64,000 nt of DNA. Origin: Humulus lupulus. Its lineage: Eukaryota > Streptophyta > Magnoliopsida > Rosales > Cannabaceae. Shown here in pieces: positions 19,687-30,305 of this stretch. Each line of letters begins with the position of its first letter. The stretch's first letter is position 1. The notes below the pieces were generated by a model. It was not told the DNA's origin and did not search any database. It saw only the letters and a program-made list of their open reading frames with translations. Made by a program: the position numbers and the translations under genes. The stretch spans positions 144,311,766-144,375,765 of the forward strand of contig NC_084795.1 of NCBI RefSeq assembly GCF_963169125.1, read 5' to 3'.

Positions 19687-21575
19687 TGTGTCCTAAAAGC
19701 ATGTAAAGACATTTGTTTTTTTAATGAATAAATAAATACAATAGTTTATTATTATTGTTATATTTAGATTGTTAAATTATTGTTTGAATAATTTTGAAAA
19801 TATCAGAAAAATTCCATATTAATTATTGAGGATGTGATCTTATATTAGTACGAGAGAATTAAGATCACATGAATGAATAAAAATAGTCAACAACAACAAA
19901 TTAAAGTTATGGAATTCTTTAATTGGAGTTGTAAGTATGGTTTACTGAGTATCACAATGGTACAAATAATCTAGATTTGGATTATTGATGTGGAAAGACA
20001 TCTCGGTAAAGGTGCTTTATATAATATGATTATATATGACATGGACCGATATGAATTAGAGTCTTTATCCAAAAACCATTTAACAATAAAGACTTATAAT
20101 TCATATCATAATTGATTATCATTTATAGATCAACCTAAATCCTGAGTGTTCATGAACTCCTGTTCATGTTTATTAAATCTTTTGATTCATTCGTCAAGGT
20201 CTCTTCAAAGAATAAGGCTAATGACTTTTGTTTTGGAGATTTAATATCATGGATGGCTGGGAACATGTATCAACAATACGGAATCTAATCTTTCCTAACG
20301 GATCGTATATTATTTCCCTTAAGGGTTAATTCTGGAACTGAATGATTTTGAGCTCAAATCTATAATTAGATTATAGATTAATTATTCACTAGTGAATTAA
20401 TGGTACTTAAGGAATAAGAAGTAAATTAGAAAGGTTAAATGGTAATTCTTCCATTCTAATTTATGAACTAATTAATTAGAGGGTTGAACTATTGTAAGAT
20501 GGTTATATCAATGGAAGACTTAAGAAAAATATTTTTGTAAAAGTATATATATAACATAAAGAGTGCAATTCTGAATTTATAGTGGTGTAATATCAGAATT
20601 AATAAATTAACTTTTATAATTAAAGAGTTTAATTATTTAGTTTCAATTTATTGGAGCTTAATGTTATAGGTCCATGTTCCCCGAAATGGCTCAAACAATC
20701 ACTGTCAAAGGCAAATACAAAAAATGGGCAAAAAAGGACTTATGTGATAAGTAAAATATTTTTCTATGTATCAAACATAATTATTATTTAATTATGTGTA
20801 ATTAATTAATTAAGAACTAATTAATTATTTGATTTAACAAAAATATAATTAATTTTGAATTAATTTATTTTTGGGATTTTTGGTATTTAAATAATAATAA
20901 AAATTGGGAAAAATCACATGCCATCACAGGCATGTGGTACACGTGTGGCACAGTGCACAGGCACTATGCTACACGCATAAGAGAGTTTACTCAGTCTCTT
21001 GATTCCACAATTTTAGTTATTTAAATATTAAATAAATAATGAGATATTTTAATATGATTAAAATATTATTATTTAAACAAAAATCTGATAACTCATCAGT
21101 TATTTTGAATTTGTTTAAAATAACAAATATTTTAATATATTGGATATCAGTTTTTCACAGAACGTAACTTTTCAGGGATAGAAAAATATCTAGGAATCTC
21201 TCTCAGAGAAAGAGAACAGTGACAAAAACTAAAGTCATTGTTCTTCACAAAACCTAGGTCCAAACTTTATCAAATATCATGTTTTGAGAACATCTGATAA
21301 ATAGTTATTGCCTATTATTTGTATAGCGAGCCCACACTCGTTCTTTGTGTGCCTAAGAACATTTTGGAAGATCTTGGTGTGAGATCTCGAGGATTTAGCC
21401 ATACGAAAAGATAGCAGCAAGGAAGGACCTGAGGTAATTTTTCTGTTCATGTCCTTGATTCAATATATATATATGCATGTGAAGAAGTAGATCTAGAAAT
21501 CTTATGGGATTAATCTAACAATTTGATTGTTGTTCCGCTGCGTATAATCTCTGATTTGATCATTAAAAACCAACA
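19687..21575 (+). mobile_element. Solo LTR-like insertion, probably Ty1/copia, in RNase H of B
   Basis: 1889 bp, TGTGTCCTAAAAGC...AACCAACA. It interrupts the second RNase H codons for EAL|LAGL, so its borders are clear from the host reading frame. Flanks AGGAG and AGGGC match only 3 of 5, so the duplication has decayed or the edges shifted slightly. The interior shares blocks with the element at 39057-40929: GAGTGCAATTC...ATAGTGG, TTATTGGAGCTTAAT, and near the end TTCCG(C/T)TGCG. No coding sequence. Confidence 0.75.
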
Positions 21576-21745
21576 AGGGCTTCATACTCTGCCTCATTAT
21601 TAGAAGCGTTAAACCCGAACCTCAGCGCGCAATGAATTCGGTGCTTCTCCGGCATGATCAATATAATTCCTGCTCCCGAATGATGTTCGTTTGACGACCC
21701 ATAAACAAAAAGTTGCCTAGTAGGAAAATCCTCTCTCTACCCAGT
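21576..21745 (-). pseudogene. Second RNase H of element B, N-terminal part
   Basis: Reads FVYGSSNEHHSGAGIILIMP, then HCALRFGFNASNNEAEYEAL. The usual first catalytic Asp (YVDGSSNE) is missing: VYGSSNE has lost a codon. Glu remains in NNEAEYEA. Confidence 0.8.
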
Positions 21746-22369
21746 CGCATGCTCTTCCTAGTCGGGAATATCAAGAATCCCAGTACATTCAGCAATAAAA
21801 TCCGCCAAAGCATGTCCCTTAATAGCAGACCTTGGTTGATATCTGATTTCGAATTTTCCCAATTCAACCGCCCATTTAAGTAAACGACTAGATGACTCTG
21901 GCTTCTGTAAGACTTGGCGTAGGGGCTGGTTGGTAAATACTTTAATAGGATGTGCCTAGAAGTACGGTCGCAATTTGCGAAATGCAAGTACCAAGCAATA
22001 GTCCAACTTCTCGATCACAGGATACCTTGACTCTGCTCCTATCAGCCGCTTGCTAACGAAGTACACCAGATGCTGCACTTTATCTTCTTCTCGTATTAGA
22101 GCAGCACTGACAGCATGCTCTGTGACTGCTAAGTAAACAAAAAGGTCCTCCCCATCTACTGGCTTTGAAAGAACCAGTGGTTGAGGCAAGTGTTCCTTTA
22201 TGGCTTGAAAAGCTTGCTCACATTCTTCCGTCCATTCAAATTTTTTGCTTCCTCTAAGCAAGTTAAAAAACGAGACACATTTGTCCGTTGATTTAGAAAT
22301 GAACCTGCCTAGAGCAGCAATCCGCCCAGTCAAGCTATGCACATCCTTAATCATGGATGGAGACTTCAT
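21746..22369 (-). pseudogene. Degenerate gypsy RNase H of element B
   Basis: KSPSMIKDVHSLTGRIAALGRFISKSTDK is the RT connection. YLAVTEHAVSAALIREEDK and FTNQPLRQVLQKPESSSRLLKWAVELG follow. The catalytic Asp residues of the gypsy RNase H are replaced (YLAVTEHA; TNQPL), as is usual in the Tat clade where the second RNase H takes over. Confidence 0.85.
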
Positions 22370-23299
22370 TTACGCGAGCACCTTTATCTTCTCTAGATTT
22401 GCTTCTATTCCTCGCGAGTTAACAATAAACCCAAGAATTTTCTCAGAATTTACTCCAAACGAGCATTTGAGGGGATTCAACTCATGTTGTATTTTCTCAA
22501 TACTGCAAAGCATTCCTCCAAATCTCGTACATTTCCTTCAGCTTCCTTTGACTTTACCAGCATATCATCTACGTACACCTCCATGTTTTTGTCGATTAAG
22601 TCACAAAACATGCCATTCACTAAACGTTGGTAGGTGGCTCCTGCGTTTTTCAAGCCGAATGGCATGAACTTATAACAATACAATCCTATGTCTATTCGGA
22701 AGTTGGTATGCTCCTCATCGGGAGGGTGCATACTAATCTGATTATACCCCGAGTAAGTGTCCACAAAAGACAAAGTTTCATGACCAAAGGTTGCGTCAAC
22801 CAACTGGTCTATCCTTGGTAAAGGAAAACAATCCTTAGGACATGCTTTGTTCAGATCGGTAAAGTCCACACAAGTCCTCCACTTTTCTTTGGACTTGCGC
22901 ACTAATACTGGGTTTGAAACCCAGGCGGGGTAATAAGCCTCCCTTATAAACCCGTTTTCCTTTAGCCGCTCTTCCTCCTCCTTAAGAGCCTTTGCTCGAT
23001 CCTTGTCAAGCAATCTTCTCTTCTGCTGTACCGCTGGATAGCTTTCATCCACATTAAGCACGTGGCTGATCACAGTTGGTGAGATACCCACCATATCTTT
23101 GTGAGACCAGGCGAAGACATCTTGATTGTTCCGCAAAAATTCTACCAGCAATGCTTTTATTTCTAACTTCAACTTTTTTCCAACCTTGACCCCTCTGGTC
23201 GGGTCATTCTCATCTATTGGGACCTCCTCTAATTCTTCCATGGGTCCCACCACACCATCATAATCCCCAAAGTGAGGATCAAAGTCCATTTCCTCGCTT
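22370..23299 (-). pseudogene. Reverse transcriptase of element B
   Basis: A 270-codon open frame (23289-22477) is the best preserved pol part. It has EFLRNNQDVFAWSHKDMVGI, VQQKRRLLDKDRAKALKEE, KWRTCVDFTDLNKACPKD, SFVDTYSGYNQIS (first Asp), FMPFGLKNAGATYQRLVN and MEVYVDDMLVKSKEA (catalytic pair near 22560). A frameshift near 22478 separates it from the connection and RNase H. It lacks an own start because it is part of the polyprotein. Confidence 0.9.
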
Positions 23300-23940
23300 T
23301 GGTTAACGCCCTATTTGGTGACTTCATCACCAGATGGGGAAACCAAGAGTGCTTTCTTGGCCAACCTCTTCTAACATTATTTCCTGATCGTTTATGACTA
23401 TAATGCTTTGTTGGTTGATATCCATCTCCTCTACCTCCTCTCTTTCTGCACACACAATCATATTGTTTTCCTTAGCCCCCTTTCGCGCTTTAGCTACTGA
23501 GGCATTGTAACACTCTCTAGCTTCTCTCTGGTCTCCTTGGACACAACCTATTCCTGCACTGGTCGGGAACTTCAGAGAAAGGTGCCATATAGAGACTACC
23601 GCATGCAAGGCTGTGAGTAGTGGTTGACCAATCACCACATTATAAGCTGATGAACAGTCAACTATTAGAAACTCCGTCATAACTGTCTTGTGCTTGGGAG
23701 CATCTCATGTTGTGACTGGTAACTTGATTGTTTCGACTGGCGACAACCCTTCTCTAGTAAACCCATAAATGACCTGAGAGCATGGCTTCAAGTCATTAAT
23801 GGTTAGTCTTATCTTTTCAAAGGATGATTTGTAAATGATGATCACAGAGCTCCCCATGTCGACCAGACATCTCTTCACTTTCATGTTTGCTATTTGGACT
23901 GTAATGATGAGGGGGTCATTATGAGGATATCTCACATGCC
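23300..23940 (-). pseudogene. Aspartic protease of element B
   Basis: The frame at 23935-23705 reads VQIANMKVKRCLVDMGSSVIIIYKSSFEKI. The active-site triplet is DMGSS rather than DTGSS, so Thr is lost. The second half (23680-23327) reads FLIVDCSSAYNVVIGQPLLTALHAVVS, the usual protease end. A stop at 23703-23705 divides the two. Confidence 0.85.
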
Positions 23941-24179
23941 ATGCATCATCTTCAGTGAAAGTGAGGGACTCACTTTCGTACCGTGGCTTCTTCGGAGGTC
24001 ATTCTTCTACAGTCATGACCTCAGACGTCGATGCTGCGTCCAACTCATGTTGTAGTGTTCGAGCATATCTCTCTCTTGCCTTGTCGCTGTCCCCAGCCAG
24101 ATGTGGACCTCCACATATAGTGTTTAGAGTGAAGTCCACAGGCTCGGGTTGCAAGGGTGGAGACCACTATCGCTTAAAC

Positions 24180-25070
24180 CCAGGATTATTGTTACTTCCC
24201 TCTCCCTGGGTCTTCTCTGCTCAATACTTTTTTAATTTCCCCGACCGAAGGAGAAACTCTATCTCATCTTTGAGATGATTGCATTCATTTGTGTCGTGAC
24301 CATAGTCTCCATGGAAATGATAGAACTTATTCAAGTCTCTCTTACTCATATCCTTCCTGATGGGTGGGGGTTTCTGGTAGGGAACCTCTTGATGACTCGC
24401 GAGATATAAATCTGCTCGGCTGGCCGAAAGAGTGGTGTAATTGGTGAACCGAGGTTCAACTTAGTCGGCTTGTCGTTTGGTCCCGACTTAGCCTTCTTTT
24501 CCTCATGGCGATCAGACCCTATATTTCCACGTTTCTTACCACCATTTTGTCCATTTCCACCATTCTTAGGAGGATCAGTTGATCCGCCCGGATTGTTTAG
24601 GCCTTTCTCTCCTTTCTTAATTGCGTCATCCAATTTCATATATTTGTCAGCCTGGTCAAGAAATTGTTGTAGTGTTGAAATTGGATTGTGATGAATACTC
24701 TCCCACAAAGGACTCCGATAGAATATACCAGAAGAAATGGTGACCATCTTCCCCTCATCTCCAACCGCAGTTGGTTGGTTGGCTTCTCTCATGAACCTCT
24801 GTATGTAATTCTTGAGAGATTCATCTTTCCCTTGTTTAATATCTGCCAAGTGATTGGCATAAATCGGAGGGGTCCGAGCAACGCTGAACTACCAACAAAA
24901 TTCTTTCCTGAAACTCTCCCAAGAAGTAATGGAGTTTGGCTTAAATTTCCAATACCACTCCTGGGCAGTATCGGACAACGTAGTGGGGAAAAATCTGCAG
25001 CGATAGTCATCGCTCACTTCGAGCAGCTCCATTTGGTCTTCAAACTTCCCCACATGCCTTATTGGATTTG
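24180..25070 (-). pseudogene. gag C-terminal half of element B
   Basis: Capsid-like core: KFEDQMELLEVSDDYRCRFFP, AQEWYWKFKPNSITSWESFRKEF, then ADIKQGKDESLKNYIQRFMREANQ (open 24849-24346). The C-terminal motif FYHFHGDYGHDTNECNHLKDEIEFL (24330-24230) is the CxxH-like zinc motif of Tat gags, here with Tyr in place of the first Cys. The basic linker is Gly/Asn/Lys rich. Confidence 0.85.
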
Positions 25071-25075
25071 CCTTT

Positions 25076-26978
25076 TGATGGACCCAAATCGGGTATGTTT
25101 AAAAATTTATAAATCGCAAGCGCACGAATCGTACATAAAGAATAGTGATCATGTAAGAAAGGATGTCGAACCCAAAGGAGTTGTCTAAAATTGAAAAGAG
25201 AAAACTATTTTAAATCAAAAGTAATAAATTCTAACCTAGTTCCAAAGATTGATGAGTTTTAATATTATGAACATAAAATAAAAGATTGAAAAATAAAGCT
25301 ATTTAAGAGAATAAAAATAAAGCAATAATGAGTTGAAAATAAGTTTTAAAAGAAAAGATTATTAAGATACTAGAATCAACAAAATGTAAGTTTAATAATA
25401 TTTATTAGTATATTGATTCCCAAGTTTTAGTGTTAGTTAAAATAATTTAAACTATCATTTTCCAAAAAGAATTTATAATTTTAAGCACAAATTTCTTATA
25501 AAAAGATAGGATTTTTCTTCACTTTTCAAAATTATAATTTCAAAGCATTTAGTGTAAATCAATCTAATGAAATAACAAATAAATCAATGAACATTATTTA
25601 TAAGGCAAAACATAATTTTTTTTTTCTAAGCATGGATGTGTACAATTTAATGACACATCTTACACAAAGAATATTATGTATTTGCACTAATGAATAACAA
25701 AGTTTAAATATGTGCTAACAATCCAAAATACATGATATTTAAGATAAAAGAAGATATTTGAAGAAGAAAATTCCATAAACTTTGTTGCACAAAATGGGAA
25801 ATCAAGATACAAAATAAAAACTATCCAATTACACATTGTTTCATCATCACCTTAATAATCTTAAAAAGATTAGAAACACATAACTAGAATAGCAAATACA
25901 AACTAAAAATTACAAACATAAATAGGAAAATTTGGAGGATGAACCCCCAAATATTTCCTCTAAACATACATACAAAATAACAAAAAAGAAGAAGAAGATG
26001 AAGAGAATGGAGAGGTTTTGAAATGTGTAGAGTTTTTGGTATGGTAACCTCCCTCCCAAATGGACACCCTAAATCCCTTATTTATAGCCAAAAAGTGGTA
26101 TTAAAATAATCAATTCAAATTAATTAAATTGATTAAATTAATTGAATTAATTATAATATGGCAAATAGGGATAAATTATAGGGTGTAATAATTATGTTTT
26201 GGGGTAAAAAGTGTAGAAAGTGGGGTAAAAATGTGGTATTTTTGGAGAAAATGAGACAAGGGAACATTGATATTTATGGGCTCAATGCAAAATAAAGTGG
26301 TTTGGGGCTGCTTTATGGCAGGTGGCGTGTTGGAGGCATGCGGCTGGGACTTGGGCCGAATGCTGGGCACTGGCATTTGTTGGTGCATGGCTTGCTGAAG
26401 GTGCTGAAGAAGTGGATTGGTGATAGCTGAAGGAAAATGGGTGGTCACGTTGGGGTGATTCGCTGAAGAGAAGTGCTGGCGCTGAATGAATTGATTTAAG
26501 AGGAAGGATTCGAGCTTGGGCCATAAGCTTGGGCCTTGGCTGAATGGTCTTCAACAATGCCAATTTTTCATTTCATGCTCCTCAAAAATGCCACTTTTTA
26601 TCCTCATTTTCATTGCTTTTCAAGAGCAAAATTGCAACAACTTTCCTACAAAATAAACATAAACTAAATCATAATAAAATATTTTCAACTATAAAATAAA
26701 TCAATTTAATTCTTTGAAAACATTAATTATAACTTAATTTATATTTAACATTTAAATTCAATAATAAAACATTTTTTTACTTCTAACTAAACACAATAAT
26801 TCAAATAACATTTTACAACAAAAATAACTATAAAAACACACAAAAATCTATAAAATTATAATAAACCTAATAAATTCAAAATTACATGAAAACTTATTAA
26901 ATCAATTAAAAACTCAAGAATTAAGCAACAATTAGCACATAAAAAGTGGTAAAATAACTCTATTTTGTAGAGTTATCA
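25076..26978 (-). mobile_element. Solo LTR inserted in gag of element B
   Basis: 1903 bp, TGATGGACCC...GAGTTATCA, flanked by a perfect duplication CCTTT (25071-25075 and 26979-26983). It splits gag between LPVYTEKG-type and NPIRHVGKFED sequence. A minus-strand TATA (CTATAAATAAGGG, near 26080-26092) suggests minus orientation. It is AT-rich with no domain; minus-strand ORFs at 26176-26563 are chance. Family unresolved. Confidence 0.85.
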
Positions 26979-26983
26979 CCTTT

Positions 26984-28147
26984 TCTGTATAAACTGGCAG
27001 TACCGGTGCTTTATATTTCGCTGGTGGCTGGGCCGCTCTAATTCGAGCACAAAATGGGCTACCACTTCTGTGGTCTACCAGATCGATTGCAGAAGGTCAT
27101 TTCGACAGACCTTGAACTGCTGTCGTTAAAGCATCAAGCTAGGCCTGGATGCTTGGGGCCACTGCTGGGTGCTCAAGGTCTGGACCGCCTGGTCGTGCGC
27201 TCCTATCTGACGCACCATCATCAAGTATTTCTACTTGACTGGCAGGTCGGTTCGAATCTCGCCGTTCGACTGGGACGATCCTTCTCTTCTCGGCAATGAT
27301 ATCTCTAAAATACTTCTGAGAGGTATGCCTCCCTAATCGATCGAACATTGTGCTTCGAGTTTTTTCGGAAGGCTTACTATGCAGGACATGCTCCTTGCCA
27401 CTACACTGCTGGTTGGGATGCAGTGGTGGCCTTCCCGTCTGTGTTGGGCGGTCTTTTCCTCCTCGGTGGTTGTTGTCATCCTTTTCCTTTGACTGGTCGG
27501 TGTGATGACTATCAGCTTTATCACGACCATGCCCATCTTTGATGTGCGAAGTTTCTTTACCTCGAGGAGTTCTGTTTTTTCCTGCCCGGGTGGAGTCTTC
27601 TTATTGCTGATCTATGACTTTCGGATCTGGAAGTTTCTGACCGGTGGCTCCTAGAGGGGGTTCTAGAGTTCCCCCATTGGGTTGAGGTAGTGGCCGATCG
27701 AATCCCATCCTCTTCCCAACCAGGAGGGTTACTCCCGCTTTTGGTTGCTCCTCGAGAATTGGGCCTGTCAGTAGTTTTTCGACCAACATTTGTGGTCGTT
27801 GCTCCTTGGGTAGCTGCTCCTCACGCTGCAGCGTGGGCATTGGCCTGGGTTAACTGCGTAGCCACCTCCAGAGCGAGTGCAGCCTCGCGGTGTCGCCTAT
27901 CGGCCTCTTCCTGCCGTCGCCTGATCTCTTCGCTCCTAGCGTCCATCTCCTGTCGGGCGTTGAATTGATCCATCTCCTCCTGGAAGGTCCCCATGGCTTC
28001 CTGGAGTTTTTCAACCTCTGGAGTCATGTCCTCGAGCAAGACTCTAGGTTCAGTCTCGTGGTCTTGAGGGCCAGGCCCTTTCGATCTAGCAGGCTCTTTA
28101 GAGAAACCTGGCTTCTTGGAGGCCGCATTGGTGTTCTTAGGCGCCAT
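26984..28147 (-). pseudogene. gag N-terminal half of element B
   Basis: Start MAPKNTNAASKKPGFSKEP at 28147, about 34 bases inside the primer site. It continues as a charged coiled coil (MDARSEEIRRRQEEADRRHR), then a Pro-rich part, MFDRLGRHTSQKYFRDIIAEK (27348 down) and KYKAPVLPVYTE. Stops near 27823, 27600, 27137 and 27058 break it. Plus-strand ORFs over this region are mirror artefacts. Confidence 0.82.
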
Positions 28148-28180
28148 AATGCTACAGTAATTGTCTATTTTTCTCTTCAG

Positions 28181-28199
28181 GCTCTCAATGAAAGCACCA
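28181..28199 (-). other. Primer binding site of element B
   Basis: TGGTGCTTTCATTGAGAGC on the minus strand, three bases after the LTR end at 28203. Identical to the C and E sites. Confidence 0.88.
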
Positions 28200-28202
28200 A
28201 AA

Positions 28203-29017
28203 TGTTGACCACAGATTTGGCCAACGACGAGTAGACGTCAAAACTACACTAAACCTTCAAGAGAAAAAATGACACTGATGAATTTTATAGTGGTTCAGCC
28301 CCAATGTGTTGGTAATAGCCTAGTCCACTTAGAGTTACGATTTATAGATCTACACTAAAGATCAGATGAACCTGAGTCAACTGAGTTTCTTCAATGTAAA
28401 TAAAAATAATACAATACTTCTCTCAAAATACAAATACACTCTTAGGAAAATCAGAATCTGAATCCCTAAATGATGCCATGAGCTCTGTATTTATAGGCCC
28501 AGGATCGTACAAACCGAAATCCCTCATAATCGGGATCCTTCTATTACTCTCACAATATTTAGTTAATAATAATATTTAAAATACAATAATACACGACTTC
28601 TTTGGGATAATCTGAGAGATTATCGCGAAGGCACGACTAATTCTAGTCTAAACCGTTGCTAGAATTTTGCTTGCACAACAATAATCAGTTCAGTATGTCA
28701 ACTTGAATCCTTGGAGAAAAAATTGTTGGCCAATACACTTGAGCGATCGGCCATGCACTCCACCAGTCAGCCAAACACCTCACTAGTCGACCAAGTACTC
28801 CTCCGGTTGGTCAAGCACCTCACCGGTCGGCCAATCACCTCACTAGTCGGCCAAGCACTCCTCCGGTCGGTCATGCAGCTCACCGGTCGGCCATGCACCT
28901 CACCGGTCAGCCAAACACCTATCTGGTCGGCCGGAGCAGGTAACTGATCAGTCAAGTATCTCTTGCCACTTGTCACTTTTATGGCCACATCATCATTTTA
29001 ACATTTTGGGGATAACA
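28203..29017 (-). mobile_element. 5' LTR of element B
   Basis: 815 bp with the same ends as the 3' LTR. The minus-strand TATA box is at 28488-28495. U3 holds about eleven 20-bp GGTCGGCC units (28724-28940). The outer edge abuts the CTTGA duplication. Confidence 0.92.
28488..28495 (-). promoter_or_regulatory. TATA box of element B 5' LTR
   Basis: TATAAATA on the minus strand in GGGCCTATAAATACAGAG, conserved in the 3' LTR at 12575-12582. Confidence 0.6.
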
Positions 29018-29885
29018 CTTGACAATTACATGTACGAACTGATGAGTTCACTCCTCAGAAAGATTTTTCTCCCCAAAATTCCAGAAAAATAAAGATCCCC
29101 TGAAATGAAGCCCTAGGTCCTTTATTTATAGTACCCAGGGGCTGTTACATGACCAGTAATACTGGGATCGTGGTTTGGCACACGATTATCACATAGTGGA
29201 GATACGTGTCCACCTCCCCATGATTATGAGATCGTGGGTCTTCCTATTGTCTTCTCTGGATCATGGTTGATAATTCACGATTGAGAATCTTGAGAAAACG
29301 CTAAGTCTTGATTGGTCTACGAGACTTAGGTGCTAGGCCCGATGACCCTTCAGAGCTTGGGTGCTAGGCCTGATGACCCTCTCGGTGTTGAACCTGTGAA
29401 TCCTCTGGGTGCTGGACCTATGATCTTTCTAAGTGTTGGACTTGTTTGATCTCAGTTTGAACGAGAGTGAGTATTTCTTAGTGAAGTTTACTTGGGGGTT
29501 TAGGCCAACCACCCTATGAAGAATAGCGTGGGCTGACCACCCAGGTGGCTCTTGAGCATGTCAGGCCGACCACCCTAAGGGTTGGGGTCAGGCCAACCAC
29601 CCCTAGGGGCTCTTGGACACACTGGAGCTGACCACCCCTGGGTAGGGGTCAAGCCGACCAGCCCTAGGGCTCTTGGGCCTGCTTAGGCCGACCACCCCTA
29701 GAGGCAGGGGTCAGGCCGACCACCCCTAGAGGGTTTAGGCTCGGTTGGCTTCCCTATAGGTCCTGGACCTATCTTTTTTTTGCCCGTCGGTCTTTTCTCA
29801 ATACTTCATTATTTTTCCCCGATTTGTGATATCACGTGCCGCATTCTCATTTGCCACATTACCCTTGTATTTTTGAGGGATAACA
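29018..29885 (-). mobile_element. 5' LTR of element A, outer fragment
   Basis: Resumes after element B and ends GAGGGATAACA at 29885, matching the B-type LTR start (TGTTATCCC on the minus strand). A minus-strand TATA (CTATAAATAAAGG) lies near 29119-29131. U3 carries about eight GGCCGACCACCCCTAG units at 29500-29735. The target duplication of A cannot be checked because its other end is rearranged. Confidence 0.8.
29500..29735 (-). repeat. GGCCGACCACCCC tandem repeats in U3 of element A
   Basis: About eight imperfect units of 25-35 bp, each with (A/T)GGCC(G/A)ACCACCC, often followed by CTAGGGG. GGCCGACC is the reverse complement of the GGTCGGCC core in element B's LTR. Confidence 0.8.
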
Positions 29886-30305
29886 CTTAGTTTTAGATTT
29901 AATTTTACCCTAAGTTATTAGTTTAAAGTTTAATTAAAGGAGGAAGGAAGTGGTTTTGTTTTACACTTAGTATGCATAACGTGACATTCCACTAACAAAT
30001 AATTAGTTTGAAACTTAAATATACTAAGTTACATTTAATTTATATATCATGTCAAATTCTTGTACATTGACAATTGATAAAGGTTATTGATAGTGGTAGG
30101 AACTTATTGGAGAAAGTGCTTTGTTTTTATTGTTTAAAGAATAAAGTTTGACTAGAATAAATGAAGTTATTGGCAGTTTCCTCGCCATGCCTTGAACAAA
30201 ATTAAAGAAGAATCATGGGGTTCATTGAGTGTTAAACAACTCAGAAAATTTTAGTGTGGGTCATTATGACGGTTCTCTTCCCAAGAAACTCAATTTCCCA
30301 TCAAC
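29886..30305. other. AT-rich flank, nothing recognised
   Basis: No ORF, repeat or LTR edge that I can support. It was contiguous with 32471 onward before the solo LTR inserted. Confidence 0.4.

Larger units (their letters stand above)
12290..29017 (-). mobile_element. Tat-clade gypsy element B, complete but inactivated
   Basis: A 16,728-bp element, both ends TGTTGACC...GGATAACA on the plus strand, flanked by a perfect duplication CTTGA (12285-12289 and 29018-29022). Minus-strand order: 5' LTR 29017-28203, primer site, gag, protease, RT, degenerate RNase H, second RNase H, integrase, hairpin module, antisense gene (plus strand), polypurine tract, 3' LTR 13124-12290. Two later insertions add 3.8 kb, so the original element was about 12.9 kb. 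Protease reads DMGSS, the second integrase Asp is Lys, and many stops occur. Confidence 0.93.

Noticed and set aside
19682..21580. Clean 5-bp target duplication for the insertion 19687-21575
   Set aside because: AGGAG and AGGGC agree at only three positions. The insertion itself is supported by the interrupted RNase H frame, not by the duplication.
26176..26563. Minus-strand ORFs rich in Pro, His and Ala
   Set aside because: They lie inside a solo LTR with clear target duplications and have no domain.
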